From Planctomycetota bacterium (GTDB lineage: Bacteria > Planctomycetota > PUPC01 > DSUN01): DNA of 64,000 nucleotides. The position numbers and the translations under genes were made by a program. Position 1 is the stretch's first letter. Each line of letters starts with the position of its first letter. The notes below the pieces were generated by a model. It saw only the letters and a list, made by a program, of their open reading frames with translations, ran no database searches and was not told the origin of the DNA. Positions 1 through 7,565 of this stretch are shown piece by piece. The stretch is taken from NCBI GenBank assembly GCA_035384565.1, contig DAOOIT010000023.1, forward strand, positions 17,653 through 81,652, written 5' to 3'.

Positions 1-343
1 CGACGGCCATGATGCTCGGCTCGTCCGGCAGCGCGATCTGGTCCCAGCGGAGGGCCAGCCCCTCCTTCGAGGGCGTGGCCGACACCTTGGCGGGTAGGCG
101 GTTGTCGAGTACGATCGGCTTTGCGGCCTTGTCCTCCGAGCGGAGTTCGATGCGCCAGAGCAGCGGCTTCGGGTCAGCCGATGCTACGACGGGCTGGCCA
201 TGCGATAGCATGCGGCGGAGGCCCAGGCCGGCCGCCTCGTCCGCGAACTCCAGCGCCAGCCCCCCACACTCGAGGCGATGGGCGCCCGCCACGGCAGCGC
301 CAGCCGCCGTGGCGAGCAGGCAAGTGAGACCCAATGTGTACAT
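1..343 (-). CDS. Exported protein of unknown function, N-terminal part only
   Basis: An open frame enters the window from the left and runs without a stop to an ATG at 343. The ATG is preceded on the minus strand by GAGGA with 7-nt spacing. The first 20 residues (start MYTLGLTCLLATAAGAAVAG) form a signal peptide ending near A-X-A. About 114 residues are visible; they look like the start of a beta-rich extracellular domain, with charged stretches such as KPLLWRIELRSEDKAAK. Planctomycete glycosidase-like proteins often begin this way, but no family motif is visible, so the function is open. It is transcribed divergently from the metallophosphoesterase operon. The gene is cut by the window edge. 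Confidence 0.7.
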   Translation of the reverse strand, partial: MYTLGLTCLLATAAGAAVAGAHRLECGGLALEFADEAAGLGLRRMLSHGQPVVASADPKPLLWRIELRSEDKAAKPIVLDNRLPAKVSATPSKEGLALRWDQIALPDEPSIMAV

Positions 344-437
344 GAAGCCGTCCTCAATGCCTGCCAGGTACATCTTCACCAGCTTGCCACTACCATGCCA
401 TGGGCGGCCTGGCAGGTCAAACGCGTCGGCATCTGGC

Positions 438-465
438 TTGACCGCGAACGGACCGGCGCTATAAT
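438..465 (+). promoter_or_regulatory. Sigma-70-type promoter for the metallophosphoesterase operon
   Basis: TTGACC, 16-bp spacer, perfect TATAAT at 460-465. Predicted start of transcription is near 472, giving a 5' UTR of about 40 nt before the ATG at 512. Confidence 0.7.
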
Positions 466-511
466 GCGACCTGAGCCGGCCCGAGGCGCGGGCAGCTCGG
501 AAGGAGTTCTG

Positions 512-1381
512 ATGACACGCCGTGCGTGGATGCGTCTCGGGCTTCTGAGCCTCGTCGCCTGCCTGGCAGGGGCCACAGCGGCCGGCGAGGTCACGATCAC
601 CTTCTACCACACCTCCGACCTGCACGAGCACGCGGGCCCCCTCGCTCGCATCGCCGGGTTCGTCCGCCAGCAGCGGGCCGCGAGGAGGAACGTCCTGTTC
701 CTCGACACCGGCGACTGGTTCAACAAGGGCGATCTGACTGACCTGGGCACGCGCGGCGAAGCCATGGCCGCCCTGATGGGCGCAATGGGCTACGACGCCC
801 TCATCCCAGGAAACCACGACTACTCGCACGGCACCAGGAGGCTGGCCGAGCTGATTGACAGGTACGAGCTCCCCGTCACGGCCACCAACTGCACCTGGCC
901 CGACGCGCCGCCCCGCCGCCTCAAGCCCTACAGGACTTTCACGTTGGACGGCGTCACCGTTGCCCTGATCGGCACCGCTACACCCAACATGGCCGGAGCG
1001 GCGGACCGCCTGCTCCAGGTCCACCCCATCGCCCCTGCCGTAGGCGAGCTCTTGCCCAAGCTTGAGGGAATCGCCAACATCATGGTCCTGATGACCCACG
1101 TCGGTGTGGCGGAGGACCAGGGCCTCGTCGGCGCTCTGCCCCGCATTGACCTCCTCTTCGGCGGCCATGACCACAGGAGATTCGACAAGCTCACCCTCGA
1201 CGATAAGGGCAAGGCGATCCTCCAGCATTCCGGCTCGCTCGGCGACTCGATCGGCGAGGTGGTCGTCACCTGGGATGGGCAGAGGATCGTCGGCCGCCAG
1301 GCCAGGCTCGTCAAGGTCACGCCCGAGATGCCCGAGTGCCCCAAGGTCGCAGCCATCCAGGCCAAGTACGCGCCGCCCTAA
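512..1381 (+). CDS. Exported metallophosphoesterase, 5'-nucleotidase/UshA type
   Basis: Predicted binuclear-metal phosphoesterase of the calcineurin-like superfamily, acting outside the cytoplasm, probably on nucleotides or other phosphate esters. The 289-residue chain has an N-terminal signal peptide (hydrophobic from about residue 8 to 24) and then the family motifs in order: TSDLHEH (D36, H38), DTGDW, PGNHDYSHG, MTHVG and GGHDH. It lacks the C-terminal substrate-specificity domain of full-length 5'-nucleotidases, so the substrate cannot be assigned. The frame is open further upstream to 278, but the ATG at 512 has an AAGGAG site 7 nt upstream and a fitting signal peptide. First gene of a four-gene operon with short gaps. 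Confidence 0.85.
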   Translation: MTRRAWMRLGLLSLVACLAGATAAGEVTITFYHTSDLHEHAGPLARIAGFVRQQRAARRNVLFLDTGDWFNKGDLTDLGTRGEAMAALMGAMGYDALIPGNHDYSHGTRRLAELIDRYELPVTATNCTWPDAPPRRLKPYRTFTLDGVTVALIGTATPNMAGAADRLLQVHPIAPAVGELLPKLEGIANIMVLMTHVGVAEDQGLVGALPRIDLLFGGHDHRRFDKLTLDDKGKAILQHSGSLGDSIGEVVVTWDGQRIVGRQARLVKVTPEMPECPKVAAIQAKYAPP

Positions 1382-1397
1382 CTGAAGGGAATGCTTT

Positions 1398-1700
1398 ATG
1401 AAGGAAGACGAACTCCTGCTCATCGCCCGGTTCGACACCGCCTTCGAGGCCGAGGAGGCCAAGCTGGTCCTTGACGACGGCGAGATCGAGAGCATGATCA
1501 GCGATGAAACTGTCGGCGACATCGGCCTCCCCGGCGGCGCCACGGCTGGCGGCGTCAAGCTCTACGTTCTCGCCGCCGATGCTCCGCGCGCCATCGCCGC
1601 CCTCGCCGAAACGCCCGCCCGCAAGGACCTGGTCGTGGAAGTCGAGGACGAGGAAGCGGAGAAGGAAAGACCGTCGCCTGCACCTGACGAGGCGGAATGA
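1398..1700 (+). CDS. DUF2007-type putative signal-transducing protein
   Basis: A 100-residue acidic protein. Its first 75 residues fit the DUF2007 pattern: LLIARFDTAFEAEEAKLVLD, then DDGEIESMISDE, then a glycine-rich turn and VKLYVLAADAPRAIAAL. The family is a small ferredoxin-like fold often called a putative signal-transducing protein; its biochemical role is not established. The tail is Glu/Pro rich and probably disordered. It lies 16 nt after the phosphoesterase and 15 nt before the M14 gene, so co-transcription is likely. Start ATG is preceded by GAAGGGA. Confidence 0.75.
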   Translation: MKEDELLLIARFDTAFEAEEAKLVLDDGEIESMISDETVGDIGLPGGATAGGVKLYVLAADAPRAIAALAETPARKDLVVEVEDEEAEKERPSPAPDEAE

Positions 1701-1715
1701 CCCAGGGAGCCTCCA

Positions 1716-2678
1716 GTGCCCTACCCTTTCCTCGCCAAGCAAGCGCAACTCGAGGGCAAGATCGCCGATTGGACAGAGATCGCAGGCGGCAGGCTGCGTG
1801 TGGACTCTCTCGCCTCGTACTCGGGCCATAGGGTCTACGCCCTCACGCTCACCGACCCGGCCGTGCCGCTGGAGCGCAAGCGCCGCGCCTACTTCTCCCA
1901 GCCTCACGCCCACGAGCCCGGCGCCACGGCGGGAATGATGGACGCCCTCGAGCAGCTCATCACCGGCAAAGACCTGGCCGGCAACCCCACCCGCCTCGAC
2001 ACCGAAAGGGTCCACGAGACGACTGTCCTCACCTTCAACCCCATCGGCAATCCCCAGGGCCGCGAGGCCGCGCCAGTCCTCTGTTGGGACGGCTCGGGGT
2101 ACTCGAACGACGAGTTCTGGTGCTGGATGCGCGGCGAGGACCCCGACCACCCGGGCAAGATGTGGAAGCGCCTCGATGTGTGGGACACTCGCGTCGAGCG
2201 TCACCCCAAGCGCATCGGCATCGTCTACGAGCAGATTGACGAGCACCGCTACGTCGAGCCCAACCGCAGCCACCTGTCGTCGTTCTTCCGCCTCTTCTTC
2301 CAAATGGACAAGCGGTTCCGCTACCAGCGCTGGCTCGACCTCCACCAGACCGAGTTCGAGAGGTCCCAGTTCAACTGCATGATCCTCCTTCCCATCCAGG
2401 GCCTGGCGGAGGGCGACATTCTGGCCGAGGACACGGCCTGGGGCCAGCAGATCGTCGCCGCCTGGGCCAAGGCCGGCTACCATCCCCAGCCCAGGCCCGT
2501 TCACCTCGCCTATACGGGCGAGCAGGCCGAGTACTTCCGCCGCAACTGGGGCGAGTTGCACAAGCGCCTGCACTGCATCAGCACCGAGGTGAAGAACAAC
2601 TCGCCCGATGCCACGCCCGAGTTCCAGGTCAAGGCTCAGGCCATCGCCATCGAGGAGACCATCAGGAGGCTGCTGTGA
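1716..2678 (+). CDS. M14-family zinc carboxypeptidase-like protein
   Basis: A 320-residue protein resembling the M14 carboxypeptidase/deacylase family. Visible zinc-site elements: HxxE within QPHAHEPGAT (near residue 66), a later His in WLDLHQTEFE, and a Glu near the C-terminus in STEVKNNSP that could be the catalytic acid. FNPIGNPQGRE lies where M14 enzymes carry substrate-binding Asn/Arg. No signal peptide is seen, so it probably works in the cytoplasm on a peptide or N-acyl amino acid; the substrate is unknown. GTG start with AGGGAG upstream. Its TGA overlaps the GTG of the next gene (GTGA), which implies coupled translation. Confidence 0.75.
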   Translation: MPYPFLAKQAQLEGKIADWTEIAGGRLRVDSLASYSGHRVYALTLTDPAVPLERKRRAYFSQPHAHEPGATAGMMDALEQLITGKDLAGNPTRLDTERVHETTVLTFNPIGNPQGREAAPVLCWDGSGYSNDEFWCWMRGEDPDHPGKMWKRLDVWDTRVERHPKRIGIVYEQIDEHRYVEPNRSHLSSFFRLFFQMDKRFRYQRWLDLHQTEFERSQFNCMILLPIQGLAEGDILAEDTAWGQQIVAAWAKAGYHPQPRPVHLAYTGEQAEYFRRNWGELHKRLHCISTEVKNNSPDATPEFQVKAQAIAIEETIRRLL

Positions 2679-3559
2679 CCCGCGCTCTGCTTCCCCTCTT
2701 CCTCGCGCTCTCCCCCCTCTTCGCCGCAGAGAAGCCGCCGCCACCCGCGCCCATCCAGTACGGCCAGGGACGCCTGGTGGCGACGCTGGCCAACCCCGAG
2801 ATTGACGAGAGCAGCGGCATCGCCGCCAGCCGAGCCAACCCCGGCGTCTTCTGGACCCACAACGACTCCGGCGACCCCCCTCGCGTCTTCGCCTTCAATG
2901 CCAAGGGCGAGGACCTGGCCGCCTTCGACGTCGAGGGCGCCATCCACCGCGACTGGGAGGACATGGCCGCCTTCGCCCTCGGCAAGAAGAGCTACCTGCT
3001 CCTCGCCGACACTGGTGACAATGATGCCGAGCGCGAGCGTTGCACGCTGTATCTCGTCGAAGAGCCGCGCCTCGACCCCGACAGGCGGGGCATTCGCGCC
3101 AAGCTCCGCATCGGTCTAGCGGTGGACTTCCGCTACGAGGACGGCCCGCACAACTGCGAGGCCGTGGCCGTGGACCCGACATCCCGCCTGGTCATCCTGG
3201 TGACCAAGGCGATCGCCTTCCAGTGTACGGCCTACGCCCTGCCCCTGCCCGAGAAGGTGGCACGCGACGAGGTGCTCGTGGCCAGGTCCGTCGCCCGCCT
3301 CAAGCTCCCCATCGTCACCGGCATGGACATCTCGCCTGACGGCCTGCGTGCCGTGGTGCTGACCTATGGCCATGCCTATGAGTACACGCGTGCCGCCGAC
3401 GAGAAGTGGGACGTTGCCTTCGCCCGCTCCCCACGCGCCCTCGTCATCCCCGCCCGCCGCCAAGGCGAGGCCATCTGCTACGGACCCGACGGGGTCACCC
3501 TCTACCTGACCAGCGAGAAGGCCCCTTGCCCGTTCTTCGAGGTGCCGGCAGCGAAGTGA
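2675..3559 (+). CDS. Exported propeller-like protein of unknown function
   Basis: A 294-residue protein with a clear signal peptide (start MTRALLPLFLALSPLFAAEK) and a short proline-rich linker. The body has repeated beta-strand and turn segments, such as SSGIAASRANPGVFWTHNDS, DWEDMAAF, LLLADTGDNDAER, CEAVAVDP and VTGMDISPDG. These resemble exported esterase-like/phytase-like beta-propeller proteins, but no catalytic signature is certain. Last gene of the operon; GTG start overlaps the upstream stop by 4 nt. The 303 nt after it hold the first hairpin repeat and no gene. Confidence 0.65.
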   Translation: MTRALLPLFLALSPLFAAEKPPPPAPIQYGQGRLVATLANPEIDESSGIAASRANPGVFWTHNDSGDPPRVFAFNAKGEDLAAFDVEGAIHRDWEDMAAFALGKKSYLLLADTGDNDAERERCTLYLVEEPRLDPDRRGIRAKLRIGLAVDFRYEDGPHNCEAVAVDPTSRLVILVTKAIAFQCTAYALPLPEKVARDEVLVARSVARLKLPIVTGMDISPDGLRAVVLTYGHAYEYTRAADEKWDVAFARSPRALVIPARRQGEAICYGPDGVTLYLTSEKAPCPFFEVPAAK

Positions 3560-3616
3560 GGCCGCGGAAGCCCCTTCGCCCCGCATGCGCGGTGCCCTCC
3601 CGAGCGCCCCCTCGCC

Positions 3617-3732
3617 CATACTGGATCACCCCAGAGAGGAGGGAAGTGATCAAGTATGGGTAGATGGGCGAGGATTGGCGATTCTCGCGGCTCCGGCCAT
3701 TCCGGATCACTTGCGCGGTGATCAAGTATGGG
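3617..3732 (+). repeat. Three-hairpin intergenic repeat, copy 1
   Basis: Hairpin 1: CATACTGGATCA pairs with TGATCAAGTATG across a purine-rich loop, with one mismatch. Central hairpin: GCGAGGAT with ATTCTCGC at about 3668-3687. Hairpin 2: GGATCAC with GTGATC, followed by AAGTATGG. The same order recurs at 9352-9466 and, inverted, at 63238-63353; a related pair of hairpins lies at 33045-33168. Sits between convergent genes. No gene was seen in 3560-3862. Confidence 0.8.
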
Positions 3733-3862
3733 ATGGAGAATGGCTGGCGAGCGTAAGACCTTGCAGCATAGTTGGTTACGGGGGGGCATGGCTGGCGCTT
3801 CAGCGCCCGCCCACGGCCTCTCAGTGCTGTCGGTCAGGATCGCGGAACCCGGACGAGCCCCT

Positions 3863-3938
3863 CTACAGCAGGTTCCAGATCAGCTCGGCCAGCTTCTCGG
3901 GGTCGTGGCGCAGCAGGTCCTGCTTCTCCCAGAGGATG
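3863..3938 (-). repeat. Displaced or duplicated copy of the yvcK 3' end
   Basis: On the minus strand it encodes ILWEKQDLLRHDPEKLAELI followed by WNLL and a stop, the same C-terminus as the gene ending at 5895. The two nucleotide differences (GAG/GAA for Glu, CTC/CTG for Leu) are both synonymous. Identity ends at the stop codon on one side and just beyond the ATC codon on the other. Confidence 0.9.
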
Positions 3939-3992
3939 GGGCGCCGTCCCTTGGCTGCCTCTCCACAACGCCCGCACCCAGGCATCCGGCCC

Positions 3993-4445
3993 TCACGGCG
4001 CTCTGTCGTAGCTTCTGAGATGCTGATCGAGTGACCAGATAAAGACCCGATGGTCGGGGTGCGTCCTGCACTGTGCCTCCCAATCCTTGACGATCGAGAG
4101 ATCGCCAAGGCCCATCCCGGCCACAGCATAGTCGGGGAACTGGTCGAGCCATTCCAGCAGCGCCGCCGGCTCCAGAAAGGGCGTAGGGACGAACGGCGTC
4201 CGGCCCTCGATGGCCTGCTTCACCATCGAGACGAACCTCGACGCGGTGTCCCTTCGCACGTTGCCATCCGGCTGCCTTGCGACGTGATTGCCCGTCTCAA
4301 CGATGGTCGCGAGCGGCAGCAGCAGGGTGACGCCCTCCAGCACATGCTCCCTCAACTGTGCGCGCACGCCCTGGCAGTCCTGGTCCCGACCGGGAACAGG
4401 CACCACATTGCAGAAGACCGTCGTGTCAATGAGACAGATGCTCAC
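3993..4445 (-). CDS. PIN-domain nuclease-like protein
   Basis: A 150-residue single-domain protein with the four acidic residues expected of a PIN metal site: D7 (LIDTTVF), E50 (ATIVETGN), D115 (GLGDLSIV) and D140 (WSLDQHLRSYD). PIN proteins are usually ribonucleases, often toxins. Its GTG start overlaps the stop of the ATPase gene (GTGA), so the two are translationally coupled and probably form one system. No cognate small antitoxin precedes it; the partner is a large ATPase, unlike VapBC. I infer an ATPase-gated RNase with a defence or stress role. A DNA-directed or housekeeping function cannot be excluded. Confidence 0.75.
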   Translation of the reverse strand: MSICLIDTTVFCNVVPVPGRDQDCQGVRAQLREHVLEGVTLLLPLATIVETGNHVARQPDGNVRRDTASRFVSMVKQAIEGRTPFVPTPFLEPAALLEWLDQFPDYAVAGMGLGDLSIVKDWEAQCRTHPDHRVFIWSLDQHLRSYDRAP

Positions 4446-5752
4446 GGCTGTCGCTCGCCCAATGTGTCCACCCACGCGAGCGCATCGCGCCGACGTTCCT
4501 CGGTGTCGCGTGTGTCCCTGAATACGCGCTCCAGAACCCCCCGTGCCACCAGGCGCCCCACCGGGCCCTGCGCAAGCAGTTCTGGCCTTTCTCCGAGTTG
4601 CTGGAGTCTGCTGCCACCCGTGCGCGGGTCGCGATAGCAGTAGGTCACATGGGGCAGCGATTCGTGCGGCAGCGCATCCAGGAGCGCAGGATTGTGGCTC
4701 GTGAGCAGAACGCCCAGGTTACGTCGCTCGGCACATCTGCGGATGTTCGCCAGAAGCTCCTGTACCCGGCTGGGGTGGATGCCGCTGTCAATCTCCTCAA
4801 TCACCAGGATAGACCATTCAGGCACGGAGAGCAAGGCTGCGCCGATAGCCAGGACGCGCATAGTCCCATCGGAGAGTATACGAGCATCGCGCCACCGTTG
4901 ATCGGCGCCGAACGACTCCGCAAGCCTCAGCCGCACCTCATCGGGCGGTGCCTCGTCAAACTCGATCCCGAGGATCTCGCGCTCGGGAAGGGATCTGATG
5001 AACGCGGCGACCTGCTCCCGCCTGACAGGGTCAGCGCACACTCTTGCGAGAACTCCCGAGACGTTGCTTCCATCCTCGTGCAGGGCATCAGCCTTCCTGC
5101 TGACATAGCCCCGCATCCTGTTCGGCGCCGGGTCCAGGAAGAAGATGCGGCTAAGGCAGTCTGCGAGATGCGACATCACCCAGGTCGGCGAGCGGTAAGA
5201 AGGATCGAAGACGGCAGGCTGGGTCAGAACAAGCTGATGGTCTTGACAGAGAGCTTGAGGCTCATTGTCTAGCCCAGTGTAGCCGTAATAGGCAACCCGA
5301 ATCTCGTGGCTCGGAGGCGTCGCAGGCGCCGCAACTCGGTATAGGAAGTCATTCGGCTGAATGAGGTGCTTGAGCGACTCGTCCTGGACTCGCAGCCCAG
5401 TACCCTCGACACTGACGGTCACGCGAAACCGATCCAGGCTGCTCAAGACGTGCGCGTCAGAGTACTCAAAGCGGGCCGCCAGCCCAAACTGCCTCTTGCC
5501 ATCGAGAGGGAGGTCTTCCGCGCGCCCGCGCAAAGGCAACTCGCCCCGTTCCACGGCCTCGTTGAACCGGTCCAATCTCTGGCCCCTCGCCATCCAGGAC
5601 AACAGGCGAAGCGCCTCGATGAGGTTGCTCTTACCTGAGGCGTTGGGTCCCACCAGGAGCGTGAGCAGGCCAATGCGGAGCGAGGCCTCCGGAAAGCTCT
5701 TGAAGTCCTGCATCGTGAACTCGTGGAGAATCACAGGCGGCAGTCTATCCAT
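4442..5752 (-). CDS. AAA-family (AAA_21/SMC-like) ATPase
   Basis: A 436-residue ABC/SMC-type ATPase: N-terminal MQDFKSF beta-strand motif, Walker A GPNASGKSN (about 35-43), signature-like LSDGTMR (about 293-299), Walker B ILVIEEID (about 315-322) and switch His in LTSHNPALLD (about 350). This architecture is typical of overcoming-lysogeny (OLD)/AAA_21 ATPases that partner with a nuclease. Here the toprim nuclease is missing and a PIN protein is encoded directly downstream with a 4-nt overlap. ATG start at 5752 with only a weak AAGG upstream. A strong promoter lies about 50 bp upstream. Confidence 0.85.
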   Translation of the reverse strand: MDRLPPVILHEFTMQDFKSFPEASLRIGLLTLLVGPNASGKSNLIEALRLLSWMARGQRLDRFNEAVERGELPLRGRAEDLPLDGKRQFGLAARFEYSDAHVLSSLDRFRVTVSVEGTGLRVQDESLKHLIQPNDFLYRVAAPATPPSHEIRVAYYGYTGLDNEPQALCQDHQLVLTQPAVFDPSYRSPTWVMSHLADCLSRIFFLDPAPNRMRGYVSRKADALHEDGSNVSGVLARVCADPVRREQVAAFIRSLPEREILGIEFDEAPPDEVRLRLAESFGADQRWRDARILSDGTMRVLAIGAALLSVPEWSILVIEEIDSGIHPSRVQELLANIRRCAERRNLGVLLTSHNPALLDALPHESLPHVTYCYRDPRTGGSRLQQLGERPELLAQGPVGRLVARGVLERVFRDTRDTEERRRDALAWVDTLGERQP

Positions 5753-5803
5753 CGCGTTCTACCCTTGTACCCGCTCCGGACTGCTGGAGGTTCACTCCAA
5801 GCC

Positions 5804-5832
5804 ATCATAGTCGCCCCGCCTCCCCCAGTCAA
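5804..5832 (-). promoter_or_regulatory. Promoter for the ATPase-PIN pair
   Basis: On the minus strand: TTGACT (5832-5827), 17-bp spacer, TATGAT (5809-5804). It lies inside the cassette, between the ATPase and the yvcK end, so the pair carries its own promoter. Confidence 0.65.
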
Positions 5833-5894
5833 GACAGGGTCGCGGGGCATGACGGGCATCGCGATGCCAGGCCGTGCCGCACAGAACACGAGAG

Positions 5895-7559
5895 CTACAG
5901 CAGGTTCCAGATCAGTTCGGCCAGCTTCTCGGGGTCGTGGCGCAGCAGGTCCTGCTTCTCCCACAGGATGCGCCGCTGGTCGAGGTTCTCGACCAGATCG
6001 TCGAGGATGATCTGCACGCGATGGGCAGCGATCTTGTCGTCCACGCGCACCAGGTCGGCGCCTTCGCTCTGGTAGCGCTGGAGGATGCTCGGGGCGGGAA
6101 CGTTCGAGTTGACGAGCACCGCGTCGAGCACGCGGTCTCCCAGGCACCGCTCGATGGCGGCAATGTGGTCGGCGCAGGAGTAGCCATCGGTCTGCCCCGC
6201 CTGCGTGACGATGTTGCAGACGTAGACCTTCCTGGCCTTCGAGGCGCGAATCGCCTCCGGCACGGCCGGCACCAGCAGGTTGGCGATCACGCTCGTATAC
6301 AGGCTGCCGGGGCCGATCACGATGAGGTCGGCACGCAGGATTTCGTTCACGGCCTCCTCATTGGCCTTCGCATCGGCAGGGCGCAGGAAGACGTCGGTGA
6401 TCGGGGCCTTGCCGGGCCGTCGCACGTTCACCTCGCCCTCGACCACCGCACCGTCGGCCAGCTTCGCGCACAGATGCACGTCCTCGTAGGTCGAGGGCAG
6501 CACCTTGCCGCGAATCGCCAGGATGCGGCTGGTCTCGCGCACGGCGCTCTCGAACGAGCCGGTGACCTTGGCCATCGCCGCGATGAAGAGGTTGCCGAAG
6601 CTCATTCCTTCCAACGCGCCCTCGGCAAAGCGATACTGGAAGAGGTCGTTGAGCAATTGGCTCGAGTCCGACAGCGCGACCAGGCAGTTGCGCATGTCCC
6701 CCGGCGGCAACACGCCGAAGTCGGACCGGATGCGGCCCGAGGAGCGGCCGGAATCAGTGACGGTCACCACCGCGGTGAGGTTCGAGGTGAGGTCCTTGAG
6801 GCCCTGGAGCACCACGGGCAGCCCCGTGCCGCCGCCGATGGCGACGACGCGCGGCTCGGCGCCCTTGTTCCGCCGGTTGAGCACGCGCAGCACGTAGTGC
6901 AACTCGCTGATGCGGCTGATCTTGTAGTCGGGCTCCTCCAGCTCGGTCTTCGGCACCAGGTCCTTGAAGCGCCCATGGAGCATCTGCACGGTGATCATGC
7001 CCAGGCTATTGCCGGTCTTGATCTCCGACTGGATCCGGTCGCCCACGCACACCACCTCGTCGGGCTTGAGGCGATGGCGGGCCAGGAGGTCCTGGAACGC
7101 GTCATCGCGATGCTCGCCCGTCTCGACGTCGTTGATCGCAACCTCGTCGAAGAATGACCCGATGCCCAGGGCCTGCACCTTCTTCTCCTGGCGCGCGGTG
7201 ACCCCGGTGGTGAAGAGCAGCAGCTTGTACCCCTGCGAACGCAGCTCCGACAGGGTCTCGGGCACATCGGGGAACGGCTGAATCTCCCCCACCTCGTCGC
7301 TGTTGTACGCAGCCAGGGCCGCCTGCGCCAACGAGTGCGGCATGCCGTGCATCTCGGCCATGGCATCGAACACGTCGAAGCGAGGCCCATGCTGCTCGGC
7401 CAACTCGATCTGCTGCCGGTAAGCCTCCTCCTCGGAACACGGCAGCCCCGCGCGCACCATGGCGCGCGCCGCGCGGCGCCGAGCCGCCTCGACCAGCAGC
7501 CCGCAGCAGTCGAAGAGCGTGTCGTCGAGGTCGAACAGGAGGGCCTTCACCTTCACCAT
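5895..7559 (-). CDS. yvcK: HAD hydrolase fused to a YvcK/CofD-like protein
   Basis: A 554-residue two-domain fusion. Residues 1 to about 235 are a HAD-superfamily phosphatase: LLFDLDDTLFD (D10, D12), LLFTTG (motif II), a later Lys, and VCVGDRIQSE (motif IV). Residues about 240-554 are a YvcK-type (UPF0052) domain with AIGGGTGLPVVLQGL and DSGRSSGRIRSDFG followed by PPGDMRNCL. In other bacteria YvcK binds UDP-sugars and affects carbon flux and cell-wall synthesis. The HAD substrate is unknown. It lies 6 bp after the FHA gene, likely in one operon. Its last 76 bp are duplicated at 3863. Confidence 0.88.
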   Translation of the reverse strand: MVKVKALLFDLDDTLFDCCGLLVEAARRRAARAMVRAGLPCSEEEAYRQQIELAEQHGPRFDVFDAMAEMHGMPHSLAQAALAAYNSDEVGEIQPFPDVPETLSELRSQGYKLLLFTTGVTARQEKKVQALGIGSFFDEVAINDVETGEHRDDAFQDLLARHRLKPDEVVCVGDRIQSEIKTGNSLGMITVQMLHGRFKDLVPKTELEEPDYKISRISELHYVLRVLNRRNKGAEPRVVAIGGGTGLPVVLQGLKDLTSNLTAVVTVTDSGRSSGRIRSDFGVLPPGDMRNCLVALSDSSQLLNDLFQYRFAEGALEGMSFGNLFIAAMAKVTGSFESAVRETSRILAIRGKVLPSTYEDVHLCAKLADGAVVEGEVNVRRPGKAPITDVFLRPADAKANEEAVNEILRADLIVIGPGSLYTSVIANLLVPAVPEAIRASKARKVYVCNIVTQAGQTDGYSCADHIAAIERCLGDRVLDAVLVNSNVPAPSILQRYQSEGADLVRVDDKIAAHRVQIILDDLVENLDQRRILWEKQDLLRHDPEKLAELIWNLL

Positions 7560-7565
7560 GAGCGA

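Larger units (their letters stand above)
3863..5970. mobile_element. Candidate integrated ATPase-PIN cassette bounded by direct repeats of a gene 3' end
   Basis: The first 76 bp of this interval (3863-3938) and the last 76 bp (5895-5970) are direct repeats with two mismatches. The right copy is the last 25 codons plus stop of the HAD-YvcK gene. The 2.0 kb between them contains only the AAA ATPase, the PIN gene and a promoter. This is the layout left by integration into the 3' end of a gene, where one copy restores the gene and the other is the displaced end. No integrase is present, so a simple segmental duplication remains possible. Confidence 0.5.

Noticed and set aside
4442..4445. VapBC-type toxin-antitoxin pair
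   Set aside because: The partner of the PIN protein is a 436-residue ATPase, not a small DNA-binding antitoxin.
3863..5970. Prophage or full integrative element
   Set aside because: No integrase, excisionase, replication or structural gene between the direct repeats; only the ATPase and PIN genes.
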